Notes: a model not told the origin generated them from the letters alone. Counted from the first letter of the stretch, positions 1 to 8,263 are shown. The stretch is 64,000 bases of DNA from JALYYC01 sp039922495 (GCA_039922495.1 JBDTEO010000019.1:124001-188000), one strand, 5' to 3'. Made by a program: numbers and translations.

Positions 1-1
1 C

Positions 2-454
2 GAGCTTGTCGACGACGCGTTCAACGCACGCTACTCGGCCCGCCTGCGGCGCTATGCCTATCGCATTCGCCAGTCTCTCCCCAGGGGCGCCTATCAGCGC
101 CAGTACGCCTGGGGCATGCAGGACACGCTCGACCTGGACCGCATGCAGGAAGCCGGCGACCGGCTCGTCGGCCGTCATGACTTCCGGGCGTTCGGGCGTA
201 GCCCGCGGCCGGGCGGGCATACCGTCCGTGAGATCCAGGATCTGCATGTCGGCCAGCAGGGCGACTGGGTGACCATTGCCGTCGCCGCAAATGCGTTTCT
301 CTACGGCATGATGCGCAGGATCACCGGAGCCCTGGTCGACGTCGGCCGTCACCGGAGAGCCCCGGGTTGGATCGACGAGCTGCTCAGCGGCTCGACGACG
401 GGACTGCGTCCCGCGCCGCCCCAGGGCCTGGTCCAGATAGGAGTCGAGTATTGA
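2..454 (+). CDS. truA: tRNA pseudouridine synthase A, C-terminal part (5' end outside window)
   Basis: TruA isomerises uridines 38-40 of the tRNA anticodon arm to pseudouridine. The frame is open from base 2 and gives 150 residues before the stop. The visible part carries the family's C-terminal pattern: ARYSARLRRYAYRI, then GRHDFRAFGRSP, and near the end FLYGMMRRITGALVDVG. The catalytic aspartate lies in the missing N-terminal half. The stop codon shares one base with the rplM start (TGATG), so the genes are translationally coupled; truA-rplM-rpsI is a common bacterial order. Confident apart from the missing start. Confidence 0.93.
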   Translation, partial: ELVDDAFNARYSARLRRYAYRIRQSLPRGAYQRQYAWGMQDTLDLDRMQEAGDRLVGRHDFRAFGRSPRPGGHTVREIQDLHVGQQGDWVTIAVAANAFLYGMMRRITGALVDVGRHRRAPGWIDELLSGSTTGLRPAPPQGLVQIGVEY

Positions 455-921
455 TGGGAAAGTCAAAAACGTTCACGGCGCGGCCGTCGGAGTTGAAGCC
501 CGACTGGTATCTGATCGACGCCAACGGGCAGACGCTGGGCCGCCTGGCCGCCAATGTGGCCAGGGTCCTGCGCGGCAAGCACAAGCCGATCTACACGCCG
601 CACCTGAACACCGGGGACCACGTGATCGTGATTAACGTCAAGGGCATCCGGGTGACCGGCAAGAAAGTGACGGACAAGATTTACACGTCCTACTCGGGCT
701 ATCCTGGCGGGCTTCGCAAGACGGCCTACGGCGATGCGGTCGTGAAGCATCCCACGTTTCCCTTCCAGCACGCCGTCGCCGGGATGCTGCAGCACGGGAC
801 GCTGGGCAAGGCGCAGCTGAGCCGTCTGAAGATTTATGCTGGCGAGGCGCACCCGCATGTGGCGCAGCAGCCGAAAACCATCAAATTTGGAACTCGGGGG
901 GAGATCGAAGTCATTGGCTGA
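454..921 (+). CDS. rplM: 50S ribosomal protein L13
   Basis: Ribosomal protein L13 of the large subunit. The ATG at 454 overlaps the truA stop by one base and gives 155 residues, slightly longer than the usual 142-147. Family motifs are clear: WYLIDANGQTLGRLAANVA near residue 20, HVIVINVKGIRVTGKK near residue 60, YSGYPGG, and VAGMLQHGTLGK. An in-frame GTG/ATG region upstream inside truA is not used, because L13 homologues begin with the K-T-F-x-A-R-P segment seen here. The stop lies inside rpsI (8-base overlap), as expected for the L13-S9 operon. Confidence 0.97.
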   Translation: MGKSKTFTARPSELKPDWYLIDANGQTLGRLAANVARVLRGKHKPIYTPHLNTGDHVIVINVKGIRVTGKKVTDKIYTSYSGYPGGLRKTAYGDAVVKHPTFPFQHAVAGMLQHGTLGKAQLSRLKIYAGEAHPHVAQQPKTIKFGTRGEIEVIG

Positions 922-1312
922 TAACGAGCACTATTACTACGGGACCGGCCGGCGCAAAAATGCGGTGGCGCGCGTGCGCCTGTATCCGGGCGACGGGACG
1001 ATCACGGTCAATAACAAGCCGCCGCTGCAATACTTCGGCCGGCGGATGCTCGAGATGGTCGTCGTCGAGCCGCTCCGGCTCACCGAGAGCCTGAAGAAAT
1101 TCAACATCAGCGCGAAAGTTAACGGTGGCGGCATGTCCGGTCAGGCTGGGGCCCTCCAGCATGGCATCGCGCGAGCCCTGATCGTCGCCGACCTCGCGAT
1201 GCGGCCGGTGCTCAAGAAGCACGGGCTCCTGAGCCGCGACCCGCGTATGAAGGAACGCAAGAAGGCGGGCCTCAAGCGCGCACGTAAGGCGCCTCAGTAC
1301 ACCAAGCGCTAG
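914..1312 (+). CDS. rpsI: 30S ribosomal protein S9
   Basis: Ribosomal protein S9, whose C-terminal tail reaches the P-site tRNA. The start chosen is TTG at 914, preceded by a GGGGGAG Shine-Dalgarno sequence at 896-902, giving 132 residues. It overlaps the end of rplM by eight bases. Diagnostic segments are YYGTGRRKNAVARVRL at the N terminus, GGGMSGQAGALQHGIARAL in the middle, and the basic tail KKAGLKRARKAPQYTKR. The 194 bases downstream contain no convincing terminator; the only thing seen there is a possible cdaA promoter. Confidence 0.96.
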   Translation: MADNEHYYYGTGRRKNAVARVRLYPGDGTITVNNKPPLQYFGRRMLEMVVVEPLRLTESLKKFNISAKVNGGGMSGQAGALQHGIARALIVADLAMRPVLKKHGLLSRDPRMKERKKAGLKRARKAPQYTKR

Positions 1313-1506
1313 TCCACGCAATTCCGTCGACGCCTGGCGGCGCAATCTCGTCGGCCCTGGTTCGACGTTAAGCTCAGGACGCGCCTGGCAGCCTGCCCGC
1401 CGAGCCAGCTGACTTAGGCCGACCGAGACCGGATGACCAGTGTCGAGCGCAACCGGGTGCCTCGGCTCACCAAAGCCCGTTTGGCGGTTCGGCGATACTA
1501 CCCCGA

Positions 1507-2343
1507 GTGGACGTCGTGCTGCGGGACATCCTGGTCTTTCTGACCAGCGGGAGCATCTGGCGGCATATCCGCGACCTGATCGACATCGGGCTGGTCGCGT
1601 TCTTCCTCTACCGGATGTTCTTGCTGATCCGCGGCACCCAGGCCGTCCAGTTGATGGTCGGCGTGCTGCTGCTGGGCTTCGTCGGCCTGCTGGCGAACCT
1701 GCTCGACCTGCGGCTCCTGTCCTGGATCTTTCGAAATGCCGCCCCGGCGATCCTGATCGGCATCATCGTCCTCTTCCAGCCGGAGATCCGGCGCGCCCTG
1801 GACCAGGTCGGCCGCATCGGCTTGATCGGCCGGCCGCTGTCGCACTACAACCTGCAGATCTTCAACCGGATGATCGACGAGGTTATCCGCGCCACCACCA
1901 AGCTGACCCAGCGCTTTACCGGGGCCCTGATCGTGTTCGAGAAGGACACCGGCCTGGAGAACTACGCCAACACGGGAATCCGGATCAACGGCGAGCTCAC
2001 GGCCGAGTTCCTGGAAGCGATCTTCTTCCCGAACTCGCCCCTGCACGACGGCGCCGTCATCGTGCGCGGCAACCAGATCCTCGCCGCCGGCTGCGTTCTC
2101 CCGCTAGCCGAAGAAGGCACCGTCCGCGAGCGGATGGGCACCCGCCACCGGGCCGGCCTCGGGCTCTCGATGCAGACGGACGCCGTCGTCTTGATCCTCA
2201 GCGAAGAGCTCGGCCAGATTGCCGTCGCGCACGAAGGCAAGCTGCTGCGAAACCTGGATCCCGACCGGCTCCGGCAGGTTCTCGGCTCGCTCCTCCAGCC
2301 GCGTCCGGAAGCGCACATGCCGCTGGTGCCCTGGCGACGCTAA
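1507..2343 (+). CDS. cdaA: Diadenylate cyclase CdaA (c-di-AMP synthase)
   Basis: Membrane diadenylate cyclase making cyclic di-AMP from two ATP, a messenger for potassium/osmotic balance and cell-wall homeostasis in monoderm bacteria. The 278-residue protein has about three N-terminal membrane helices (residues 15-95) and then a DAC domain with both catalytic signatures, LHDGAVIV near residue 180 and GTRHRAGLGLS near residue 215. The start is GTG 1507; a GATACT -10-like box at 1494-1499 sits seven bases before it with no Shine-Dalgarno, suggesting a leaderless transcript. ybbR (cdaR) follows, the usual regulator partner. Confidence 0.95.
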   Translation: MDVVLRDILVFLTSGSIWRHIRDLIDIGLVAFFLYRMFLLIRGTQAVQLMVGVLLLGFVGLLANLLDLRLLSWIFRNAAPAILIGIIVLFQPEIRRALDQVGRIGLIGRPLSHYNLQIFNRMIDEVIRATTKLTQRFTGALIVFEKDTGLENYANTGIRINGELTAEFLEAIFFPNSPLHDGAVIVRGNQILAAGCVLPLAEEGTVRERMGTRHRAGLGLSMQTDAVVLILSEELGQIAVAHEGKLLRNLDPDRLRQVLGSLLQPRPEAHMPLVPWRR

Positions 2344-2386
2344 CGGCGCAGCAGCGCAAGGCGTCCTTGCCGTAGACTAGCCATCC

Positions 2387-3319
2387 TTGTTCGGCAACCT
2401 GCGTGTCAAGCTACTGGCGATCGGCTTCGCGATTGCGCTCTGGAGCGTCGTCGCCTACACCCAGAATCCCACCCAGAGTCAAAAATACAGCCTCGCGCTT
2501 GCACATCCGGTGTTGCCCGCTGGTCTTGTCGTGGTCGGCGACATCCCGCTGGTGCCGGTGGCCGTCATTGGGACCGCTGACAATCTGCGCACGTTCGATG
2601 TCCGCACGCTCCACGCCGCAGGAGACTTCAGGGCCGTCAAAGTCGGGAGCAACCGCGTCCCGGTGCACATCGACAGTCCGAACCCTAACCTGCAGGTCGA
2701 CGCGCCAGCGTTCCTGACGATCCCGATCGACCAATCAGCCAGCGCGACGCTCCCGGTCTTGATCGAGCGGGTGAATGCGCTGCCGGCCGGCTTTCATGAG
2801 TTGACCACGGCGACCACGGTGACGCCTGCCACGGTCAAGATCGACGGCCCAAAGGGCCAGCTTGCAGGCACCCAGGCGGTCGTCCGGGTCGACCTGAGCG
2901 GGCTCACCGGCCCGGTTGACCAGTCCCCCGCAGTGGTGGTCAGGGATGCCAAGAAGCAAATCCTGAAATCGGTGACCGTCACGCCTCCCACGGTCTCGGT
3001 CAAGATGACGATCCAGGCGGACGCCGTCACCGAAACCAAGCCCGTTGGCTGGACTCTCAATGGACAGCCGGCGGCCGGCTATCGGGTGACCAACGTGACC
3101 CTGTCGACGCTCCAGGTCAACGTCACGGGCCTGTTGAACACCCTTGCCGCGCTCAACCTGGTCCCCACCGACCCGGTGGACGTCAGTGGCGTGACGGCGG
3201 ACGTCATCCGGACGATCAACATTCGCCCCCCGGACGGCGTGACGGTTAGCCAGAAGACCGTCCAGATTCACGTCGTCATCTCGAGGAGCGCCCAGGTGTC
3301 ACCTTCGGCCAGTCCGTAG
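2387..3319 (+). CDS. cdaR: YbbR-repeat protein, CdaA regulator
   Basis: YbbR/CdaR proteins bind CdaA at the membrane and tune c-di-AMP production. This 310-residue protein starts at TTG 2387 (FGNLRVKLLAIGFAIALWSVV, a single N-terminal membrane anchor), followed by several extracytoplasmic beta-rich YbbR repeats with the recurring pattern of a hydrophobic strand, P-x-x-V-x-V and G-P. A TAGACT box at 2373-2378 lies eight bases before the start, so an internal leaderless promoter is possible in addition to read-through from cdaA. The cdaA-cdaR pair is classical; glmS follows. Confidence 0.9.
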   Translation: MFGNLRVKLLAIGFAIALWSVVAYTQNPTQSQKYSLALAHPVLPAGLVVVGDIPLVPVAVIGTADNLRTFDVRTLHAAGDFRAVKVGSNRVPVHIDSPNPNLQVDAPAFLTIPIDQSASATLPVLIERVNALPAGFHELTTATTVTPATVKIDGPKGQLAGTQAVVRVDLSGLTGPVDQSPAVVVRDAKKQILKSVTVTPPTVSVKMTIQADAVTETKPVGWTLNGQPAAGYRVTNVTLSTLQVNVTGLLNTLAALNLVPTDPVDVSGVTADVIRTINIRPPDGVTVSQKTVQIHVVISRSAQVSPSASP

Positions 3320-3434
3320 ACCCAGTTCGTAGAAGCAGTTCGTAACCCTTCGGGCGGTGCCGGCGTTGACCCAAAAGCACGAATTCGATTCGCTCGTTAA
3401 AACGTGCGCTGGATGGGAAGATAGGAGCCACACT

Positions 3435-5267
3435 ATGTGCGGGATCATCGGGTACCTGGGGGAGCGCGAGGCTGCCCCGATCATCGTCGAGAGCCTGAAG
3501 CGGCTCGAATACCGTGGCTACGACTCGGCCGGCATCGCCATCTTCAATGAGCAGGACGGCCAGACGTCGATTGTGAAGAGCGCCGCCAAGGTCGACACCC
3601 TGATCGACCGGGTCGCCGAGGAGATGCCGGTTGGCCACCTCGGCATCGGCCACACCCGCTGGGCGACGCACGGCCGCCCCACGGTCATCAATGCCCACCC
3701 GCACACCGACTGCACGCGGAAGATCATGGTCATCCACAACGGGATCATCGAGAATTTCGCCGAGCTGCGGCGGGACCTGCAGGCCCGCGGCCACGAGTTC
3801 GTCTCGGAAACCGACACCGAGGTGGTGCCCCACCTGATCGAGGAGAACTTCAAAGGAGACCTGGTCGCGGCCGTCCGCGAAGCGCTGGCCAAGCTGCGTG
3901 GCGCGTATGCGATGGCCATCTTCTCCCAGCACGATCCGGACCTGCTGATTGGTGCCCGGTTGAACGCGCCCCTGGTGGTCGGGATCGGCGAGAAGGAGTG
4001 GTTCATCGCCTCGGACATCACGGCGGTCATCCCCTACACGAAGAAGGTCCTGCTGCTCGGCGAGGGCGAGATGGTGTCCATCACCCCGCTGGGCCCGGAG
4101 GTCAGCACGCTCGGCGGTGCCGCCGTCAAGCCCAAGATCATCGAGGTCAAGTGGGACATCAGCCAGGCCCAGAAGGGCGGCTACCCGCACTTCATGGCGA
4201 AGGAGATCAACGAAGCACCGGAAGCTGTTTCGAACGCGTTGCGCGGCCGCCTGTCGGACGAGGGCGAGGTGACGTTCGAAGAATTTGGGTTTACCGATCG
4301 CCAACTGCTCAAGGTGCACGACATCAAGATGGTGGCGGCGGGGACCTCGTTCTATGCCGCGCTGGTCGGCAAGTACATCATCGAGGACCTGGCCCGGATC
4401 CCGGTGGAGGTCGAGGCCGCCTCCGAGTTCCGGTACCGCCAGCCGATCGTCGACGCCGACACCCTCGTCGTCGGGATTTCCCAGTCGGGCGAGACGGCCG
4501 ACACCCTCGCGGCGATCCGCGAGGCGCGCAAGCTGAAAGCCAGGGTGGTCTCGGTCACGAACGTGGTCGGCAGCTCGATGGCCCTCGAGAGCGATGGCGT
4601 GATCTATCTGCATTCCGGTCCGGAAATTGGCGTCGCGTCCACCAAGACGTTCATCGCGCATCTGACCTGTCTGTATCTGCTGGGCATCAGGCTGGCGGCC
4701 GTGCGCCACCGTCTCGATCCCGAGCGGCTCCAGCAGTTGACGCTGGAGTTGAAGAATCTGCCCGCCGCGGTGCAGAAGGTCCTCGATCGGGCCGAGGCGA
4801 TCCAGGCGTTGGCCCGGAAGTACGCTGGCTACCGCAACTTCATGTACATCGGGCGCGGCATCAATTACCCGATCGCGCTCGAGGGCGCGCTGAAGCTGAA
4901 GGAGATCTCCTACCTGCATGCCGAGGGCTACGCGGCCGGCGAGCTCAAGCACGGGCCGATCGCCTTGCTCGATAAGAATTTCCCGGTCTTTGCGATCGTC
5001 ACCCAGGCCTCGACGTCAGAGAAAGTTGCCAGCAACGTCCAGGAGGTCATGGCGCGGGACGCGCCGGTACTGGCGCTGGTTAGCGAAGGCGATCACAGGC
5101 TCGACGAGATCGTCACGGACCTGGTCGAGGTCCCGGCCGTATCGGAATTTCTCTCTCCGGTCGTCAACGTGGTGGCGATGCAGCTCTTCGCCTACTTCGT
5201 GGCCACCGAACGCGGCTGCAACGTCGACCAGCCGAGGAACCTGGCGAAGAGCGTCACCGTCGAGTAG
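3435..5267 (+). CDS. glmS: Glutamine--fructose-6-phosphate aminotransferase (isomerizing)
   Basis: GlmS converts fructose-6-phosphate and glutamine to glucosamine-6-phosphate, the first committed step to peptidoglycan amino sugars. ATG 3435 is fixed by the nucleophile Cys that must follow Met (MCGIIGYLG) and by an AGGAG Shine-Dalgarno at 3423-3427; a longer reading frame upstream is not used. The 610 residues comprise an Ntn glutaminase domain (RGYDSAGIAIF, HTRWATHG) and two SIS sugar-isomerase domains (GTSFYAALVGKYIIE, ISQSGETADTLAAI, AEGYAAGELKHGPIAL). It ends DQPRNLAKSVTVE, the conserved GlmS tail. Cytoplasmic. Confidence 0.97.
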   Translation: MCGIIGYLGEREAAPIIVESLKRLEYRGYDSAGIAIFNEQDGQTSIVKSAAKVDTLIDRVAEEMPVGHLGIGHTRWATHGRPTVINAHPHTDCTRKIMVIHNGIIENFAELRRDLQARGHEFVSETDTEVVPHLIEENFKGDLVAAVREALAKLRGAYAMAIFSQHDPDLLIGARLNAPLVVGIGEKEWFIASDITAVIPYTKKVLLLGEGEMVSITPLGPEVSTLGGAAVKPKIIEVKWDISQAQKGGYPHFMAKEINEAPEAVSNALRGRLSDEGEVTFEEFGFTDRQLLKVHDIKMVAAGTSFYAALVGKYIIEDLARIPVEVEAASEFRYRQPIVDADTLVVGISQSGETADTLAAIREARKLKARVVSVTNVVGSSMALESDGVIYLHSGPEIGVASTKTFIAHLTCLYLLGIRLAAVRHRLDPERLQQLTLELKNLPAAVQKVLDRAEAIQALARKYAGYRNFMYIGRGINYPIALEGALKLKEISYLHAEGYAAGELKHGPIALLDKNFPVFAIVTQASTSEKVASNVQEVMARDAPVLALVSEGDHRLDEIVTDLVEVPAVSEFLSPVVNVVAMQLFAYFVATERGCNVDQPRNLAKSVTVE

Positions 5268-5272
5268 GGCAA

Positions 5273-6499
5273 GTGACGCCGCGGGTCGGAATTGACGTCG
5301 CGGCGGTCGAGCGGGTTGCGGCCGCCTACCAGCAGTTCGGTCCGCGTTTTCTGAAGAAATTTCTCAGCGAGCGGGAGATCGCCTACTGCGCCAACAGCCC
5401 CGAGCGGTGGGCCGGCCGCTGGGCGGCCAAAGAAGCCATCGGCAAGGCGATGCCCGCGGGCGTCAGACGGCCGCGGATGCGGGACGTCGAGATCCTCGCC
5501 AGCCAAGATGGCCGCCCGCGCGTCGTCGTCGCGCCCTCGACCACGCTGACCGGTCGCGTCATCGACGTCAGCATCGCCCACGACGGCCACGTCGCGGTCG
5601 CCGTGGCGGTCATCCCCGAGGGTGCCCCAACGGCCGGCTCGGGGGTGTTGCCCGCCGGCTTCCAGCTGCCGCAACGGCCGCGCGATGGCCACAAGGGGAC
5701 CTTCGGGACGGTGGCGGTGCTGGCCGGATCGCAGGGGTTTACCGGCGCCGCCTACCTGGCGAGCATGGGAGCGGCTCGCGCGGGCGCGGGCATCGTCCGG
5801 CTGCTGGTGGCGCATTCGATCTATCCCATCCTGGCGCAGAAGTGCACCGAGGTGATTGTCTCGCCGGTGCCCGAGATCTCGCCCGGGGTGGTGGGGCATG
5901 CGTCGCTCAGCGGCGTCCTGCGCGGCTTTGCCGGCGCCGATGCGGGGGTGATCGGTCCCGGTCTTGGTCGCGACATGTCGACCCGCCGGTTGATCGAAGA
6001 CCTCGTTCCCCGGATCCAGGCCCCGCTCGTCCTCGATGCCGATGGCTTGAATCTTCTGGCCGAGCACCGCGGGATTCTGCCTCGTCTTTCCGACCGGATC
6101 GTGCTGACGCCGCACCCGGCCGAGTTCGGCCGCCTCGCCGGGCTCGAAACGAGCGCGATTCAGGCGGACCGGCGCGGCATCGCCTCCCGTTTTGCCAAGG
6201 TCTGGAACAAAGTGGTCGTCCTGAAAGGCGCCGGCACCGTCGTCGCCGCGCCCGATGGCCGCGTCACCAGCAATCCGATCGCCACCCCCGCGTTGGCCTC
6301 GGGCGGCACGGGCGACGTGCTTGCCGGGATGATCGGCGGCTTCCTGGGCCAGGGTCTGCCGCCGTTCGAGGCCGCTGTGACCGGGGTGCATGTCCATGCC
6401 CTCGCCGGGCTGGATCTCGAGGCCGACCTCGGCCAGGCCGGTGTCCTCGCCTCGGATCTCCTGCTCCAGATCCCGCGCGTCATGGAGCGATTGCGCTGA
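5273..6499 (+). CDS. Fusion of holo-ACP synthase (AcpS) with ADP-dependent NAD(P)H-hydrate dehydratase (NnrD)
   Basis: A 408-residue two-domain protein starting at GTG 5273, five bases after glmS. Residues 1-115 are AcpS, which transfers 4'-phosphopantetheine to acyl carrier protein: GIDVAAVERV (metal-binding Asp8), FLKKFLSEREIAYC, and RWAAKEAIGKAM (Glu54). Residues from about 128 are a ribokinase-like NnrD that repairs hydrated NAD(P)H: GTFGTVAVLAGS, VIGPGLGRD, VLDADGLNLL, LTPHPAEFGRL, and ALASGGTGDVLAGMIGGFL. The NnrE epimerase usually joined to NnrD is absent and AcpS takes its place. No stop or frameshift separates the domains. Both activities are inferred from intact motifs. Confidence 0.92.
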   Translation: MTPRVGIDVAAVERVAAAYQQFGPRFLKKFLSEREIAYCANSPERWAGRWAAKEAIGKAMPAGVRRPRMRDVEILASQDGRPRVVVAPSTTLTGRVIDVSIAHDGHVAVAVAVIPEGAPTAGSGVLPAGFQLPQRPRDGHKGTFGTVAVLAGSQGFTGAAYLASMGAARAGAGIVRLLVAHSIYPILAQKCTEVIVSPVPEISPGVVGHASLSGVLRGFAGADAGVIGPGLGRDMSTRRLIEDLVPRIQAPLVLDADGLNLLAEHRGILPRLSDRIVLTPHPAEFGRLAGLETSAIQADRRGIASRFAKVWNKVVVLKGAGTVVAAPDGRVTSNPIATPALASGGTGDVLAGMIGGFLGQGLPPFEAAVTGVHVHALAGLDLEADLGQAGVLASDLLLQIPRVMERLR

Positions 6500-7596
6500 C
6501 CGACGCCACCAAGTGGGCGGTGATCGACACGGCCGCCATCACGCACAACACCCGGTTGGTCAAGGCGCTGGTGGGCGGGAAGACCGCCGTGATGGCGGTC
6601 GTCAAGGCGAATGGCTATGGCCATGGCGCCGTTCCGGTGGCCCAGGCCGCCATCGCCGGTGGAGCCACCTGGCTGGGCGTGTCCTCCGTCCAGGAGGGGA
6701 TCGAACTGCGGAAAGCGGGCCTGACCGCGCCGATCTTGAACCTTGGGTACACGCCGCCCGTGGCGCTCTCGGCGGCGGTCGCGGCCAACCTGTCCCTCAC
6801 CCTCTACGACCGTGAGAGCCTGGCGCGCTTCAAGAACGCGGCGACCGCGATCGGCGTCCATGTCAAGCTCAATAGCGGCATGAACCGGCTCGGTGCGAGC
6901 CCGGCTGAGGCCGTCGCACTGGCGACGGAGGTTCATCGAGATTCGCGGCTCCGCCTCGAAGGGTTCTGGACCCATTTCTCGAGCGCGGACGAAGACAGCG
7001 ACGTCACGCGGGCGCAGCTGCGGCGCTACCTGGAGGCTCGCACCGAACTGGAACGCGCCGGGGTGACGGGTTTTCTCAGCCATGCGGCCAACTCGCCTGG
7101 GCTGCTTCGCGTTCCGGAGGCTCGGCTCGACGTCGTCCGCGCGGGCCTGATTCTGTATGGCGTCCGCCCGGTCGCCGACTGGCGGGACCTCCGCGAGTTG
7201 CGTCCCGTGCTGACCTGGCAGACGATCGTCACGCACGTGCAAACGGTCGCAGCCGGGGAGGCCGTCGGCTACGGGCGCCGCTTCGCCCCGGCGCAGCCGG
7301 CGCGGGTCGCCACCATTGCGGTCGGATACGCGGACGGTCTCCATCGGCAATCGTCGAAGGGCGGGCGCGCGCTGCTGCGGGGCCGCTCGGTACCGCTCGC
7401 CGGGACGATCAGTATGGACCAGGCCGCCCTCGACGTAACCGCGCTGCCCGAGGTGCAAACCGGCGACGTAGTCACCCTGATCGGACGGGACGGCGACGCC
7501 CTGTCGACCGCCGATGACCTGGCGAAGGTGGCCGGAACGATTTCTTACGAGGTGCTATGCGCCATCTCGTCGCGGGTCCTTCGCCGCTACGTCTGA
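6496..7596 (+). CDS. alr: Alanine racemase, probable CTG start
   Basis: PLP-dependent racemase supplying D-alanine for peptidoglycan. With a start at CTG 6496 the protein has 366 residues. PLP lysine 37 sits in VVKANGYGHG, and GYGRRF carries the family's second catalytic tyrosine; GTISMDQAALDVT and SYEVLCAISSRV complete the C-terminal domain. No ATG, GTG or TTG lies at the expected position. CTG 6496 overlaps the preceding stop as CTGA and has GGAG at 6484-6487, eight bases upstream. The next standard start, GTG 6520, would cut into the conserved W-A-x-I-D segment. The 3' end overlaps the convergent gene by 42 bases. Confidence 0.9.
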   Translation: MTDATKWAVIDTAAITHNTRLVKALVGGKTAVMAVVKANGYGHGAVPVAQAAIAGGATWLGVSSVQEGIELRKAGLTAPILNLGYTPPVALSAAVAANLSLTLYDRESLARFKNAATAIGVHVKLNSGMNRLGASPAEAVALATEVHRDSRLRLEGFWTHFSSADEDSDVTRAQLRRYLEARTELERAGVTGFLSHAANSPGLLRVPEARLDVVRAGLILYGVRPVADWRDLRELRPVLTWQTIVTHVQTVAAGEAVGYGRRFAPAQPARVATIAVGYADGLHRQSSKGGRALLRGRSVPLAGTISMDQAALDVTALPEVQTGDVVTLIGRDGDALSTADDLAKVAGTISYEVLCAISSRVLRRYV

Positions 7597-7938
7597 GCCG
7601 GCACGCAGCACGCCGAGGGCTGGCGTGGACACGGTCGCCGGCAATTCCCTCTCGATGGTTGTCCCCATGATCCGCCAGGCGTCGACGAGCCAGGCCTGGG
7701 GAAAGCCATGGCTGCTAAAAAGGCCCATGCAATAAGTGACGTACTCTCGAAAGAGGCCGGTATCGAGCGTGGTCAGTGCTTCGAAGTGCCGGCCGAAGTC
7801 CTCCAGGGTTCGGGCGCGGCCGCGCTCGCCCATACGCCACAGGTCGGGCTGCTCGGCATAGAGGGCCTCGGTCGCGCGGTAGGCGAGCATGGGCGCGGCT
7901 TCAGAGAGGACCGCGGACGGCCCGCGATCCGGCCTCAC
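7555..7938 (-). CDS. Small helical protein of unknown function, coupled to the HmoA-like gene
   Basis: I do not recognise a named family with certainty. The 127-residue product is helical, with the pattern LAYRATEALYAEQPDLW, then ERGRARTLEDFGRHFEAL, LFREYVTYCMGLF, and HGFPQAWLVDAWRIM. This resembles the all-helical input domains found before B12-binding or other sensor modules (from memory). GTG 7938 overlaps the stop of the upstream gene as GTGA, so translation is probably coupled; ATG 7890 is an alternative giving 111 residues. Its end overlaps the 3' end of alr, tail to tail. Function unknown; the histidine in FGRHF could be a ligand site, which is only a guess. Confidence 0.6.
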   Translation of the reverse strand: MRPDRGPSAVLSEAAPMLAYRATEALYAEQPDLWRMGERGRARTLEDFGRHFEALTTLDTGLFREYVTYCMGLFSSHGFPQAWLVDAWRIMGTTIERELPATVSTPALGVLRAGSDVAAKDPRRDGA

Positions 7939-8240
7939 TCGGCGACCAGGTCGTACTCGGTGAAGCCGGCCGGTCGCGGTCCGATCGGTCCCTGGTCGAT
8001 CCGCCGGTGCGATCGGCGGTGATCCTCGCTGCGCATATAGGCGAGAAACTGCTCGCGCGTCTGCCATCGGGTGACCATCAGGTAGCGACCCGGGCGCTTG
8101 CGATCCTGCAACAGTTCCAGGCCACCAAATCCGGGCCACCCGTCGACGGCCCCCAGCCGGTCAGCAAAGGCGCGACGAAGCGCGGCGATGCCCTCGTTGG
8201 GGACCGAGATCTCGCTGATGCCAACGTAAGGACGACCCAT
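7935..8240 (-). CDS. Antibiotic-biosynthesis-monooxygenase / HmoA-like protein
   Basis: A 101-residue ferredoxin-like ABM-fold protein. Segments typical of heme-degrading or quinol monooxygenases are VGISEISVPNEGIAALRRAF, then GWPGFGGLELL, RYLMVTRWQTREQFLAYMRSEDHRRSHRRI. The PGF-G-x-x-LL and T-x-W-x-x-x-x-x-F spacing fits HmoA/IsdG relatives; the substrate cannot be told from sequence. ATG 8240 is chosen because a TATATA box at 8249-8254 (reverse strand) lies eight bases upstream with no Shine-Dalgarno; TTG 8246 is an alternative. Divergent from the thiamine operon with a shared AT-rich promoter core. Stop overlaps the next gene's GTG. Confidence 0.78.
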   Translation of the reverse strand: MGRPYVGISEISVPNEGIAALRRAFADRLGAVDGWPGFGGLELLQDRKRPGRYLMVTRWQTREQFLAYMRSEDHRRSHRRIDQGPIGPRPAGFTEYDLVAE

Positions 8241-8250
8241 CGACAACTTA

Positions 8251-8256
8251 TATAAT
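8251..8256 (+). promoter_or_regulatory. -10 box of the thiamine operon promoter
   Basis: Perfect TATAAT hexamer. The first purine about seven bases downstream (G8264) is also the first base of the riboswitch P1 stem, so the transcript would begin exactly at the aptamer. No good TTGACA-like -35 is visible at the usual distance. The reverse complement of the same AT-rich core (8249-8254) serves the divergent HmoA-like gene. Confidence 0.7.
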
Positions 8257-8263
8257 GAGCCTC

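Noticed and set aside
1313..1506. Possible RNA gene or terminator after rpsI
   Set aside because: Only weak scattered complementarity and no T-run or tRNA-like fold; nothing supportable beyond a possible cdaA -10 box.
3276..4952. 558-residue reverse frame across glmS
   Set aside because: Antisense shadow of a codon-biased GC-rich gene; Arg/Asp/Gly-rich with no motif, while the forward strand is clearly GlmS.
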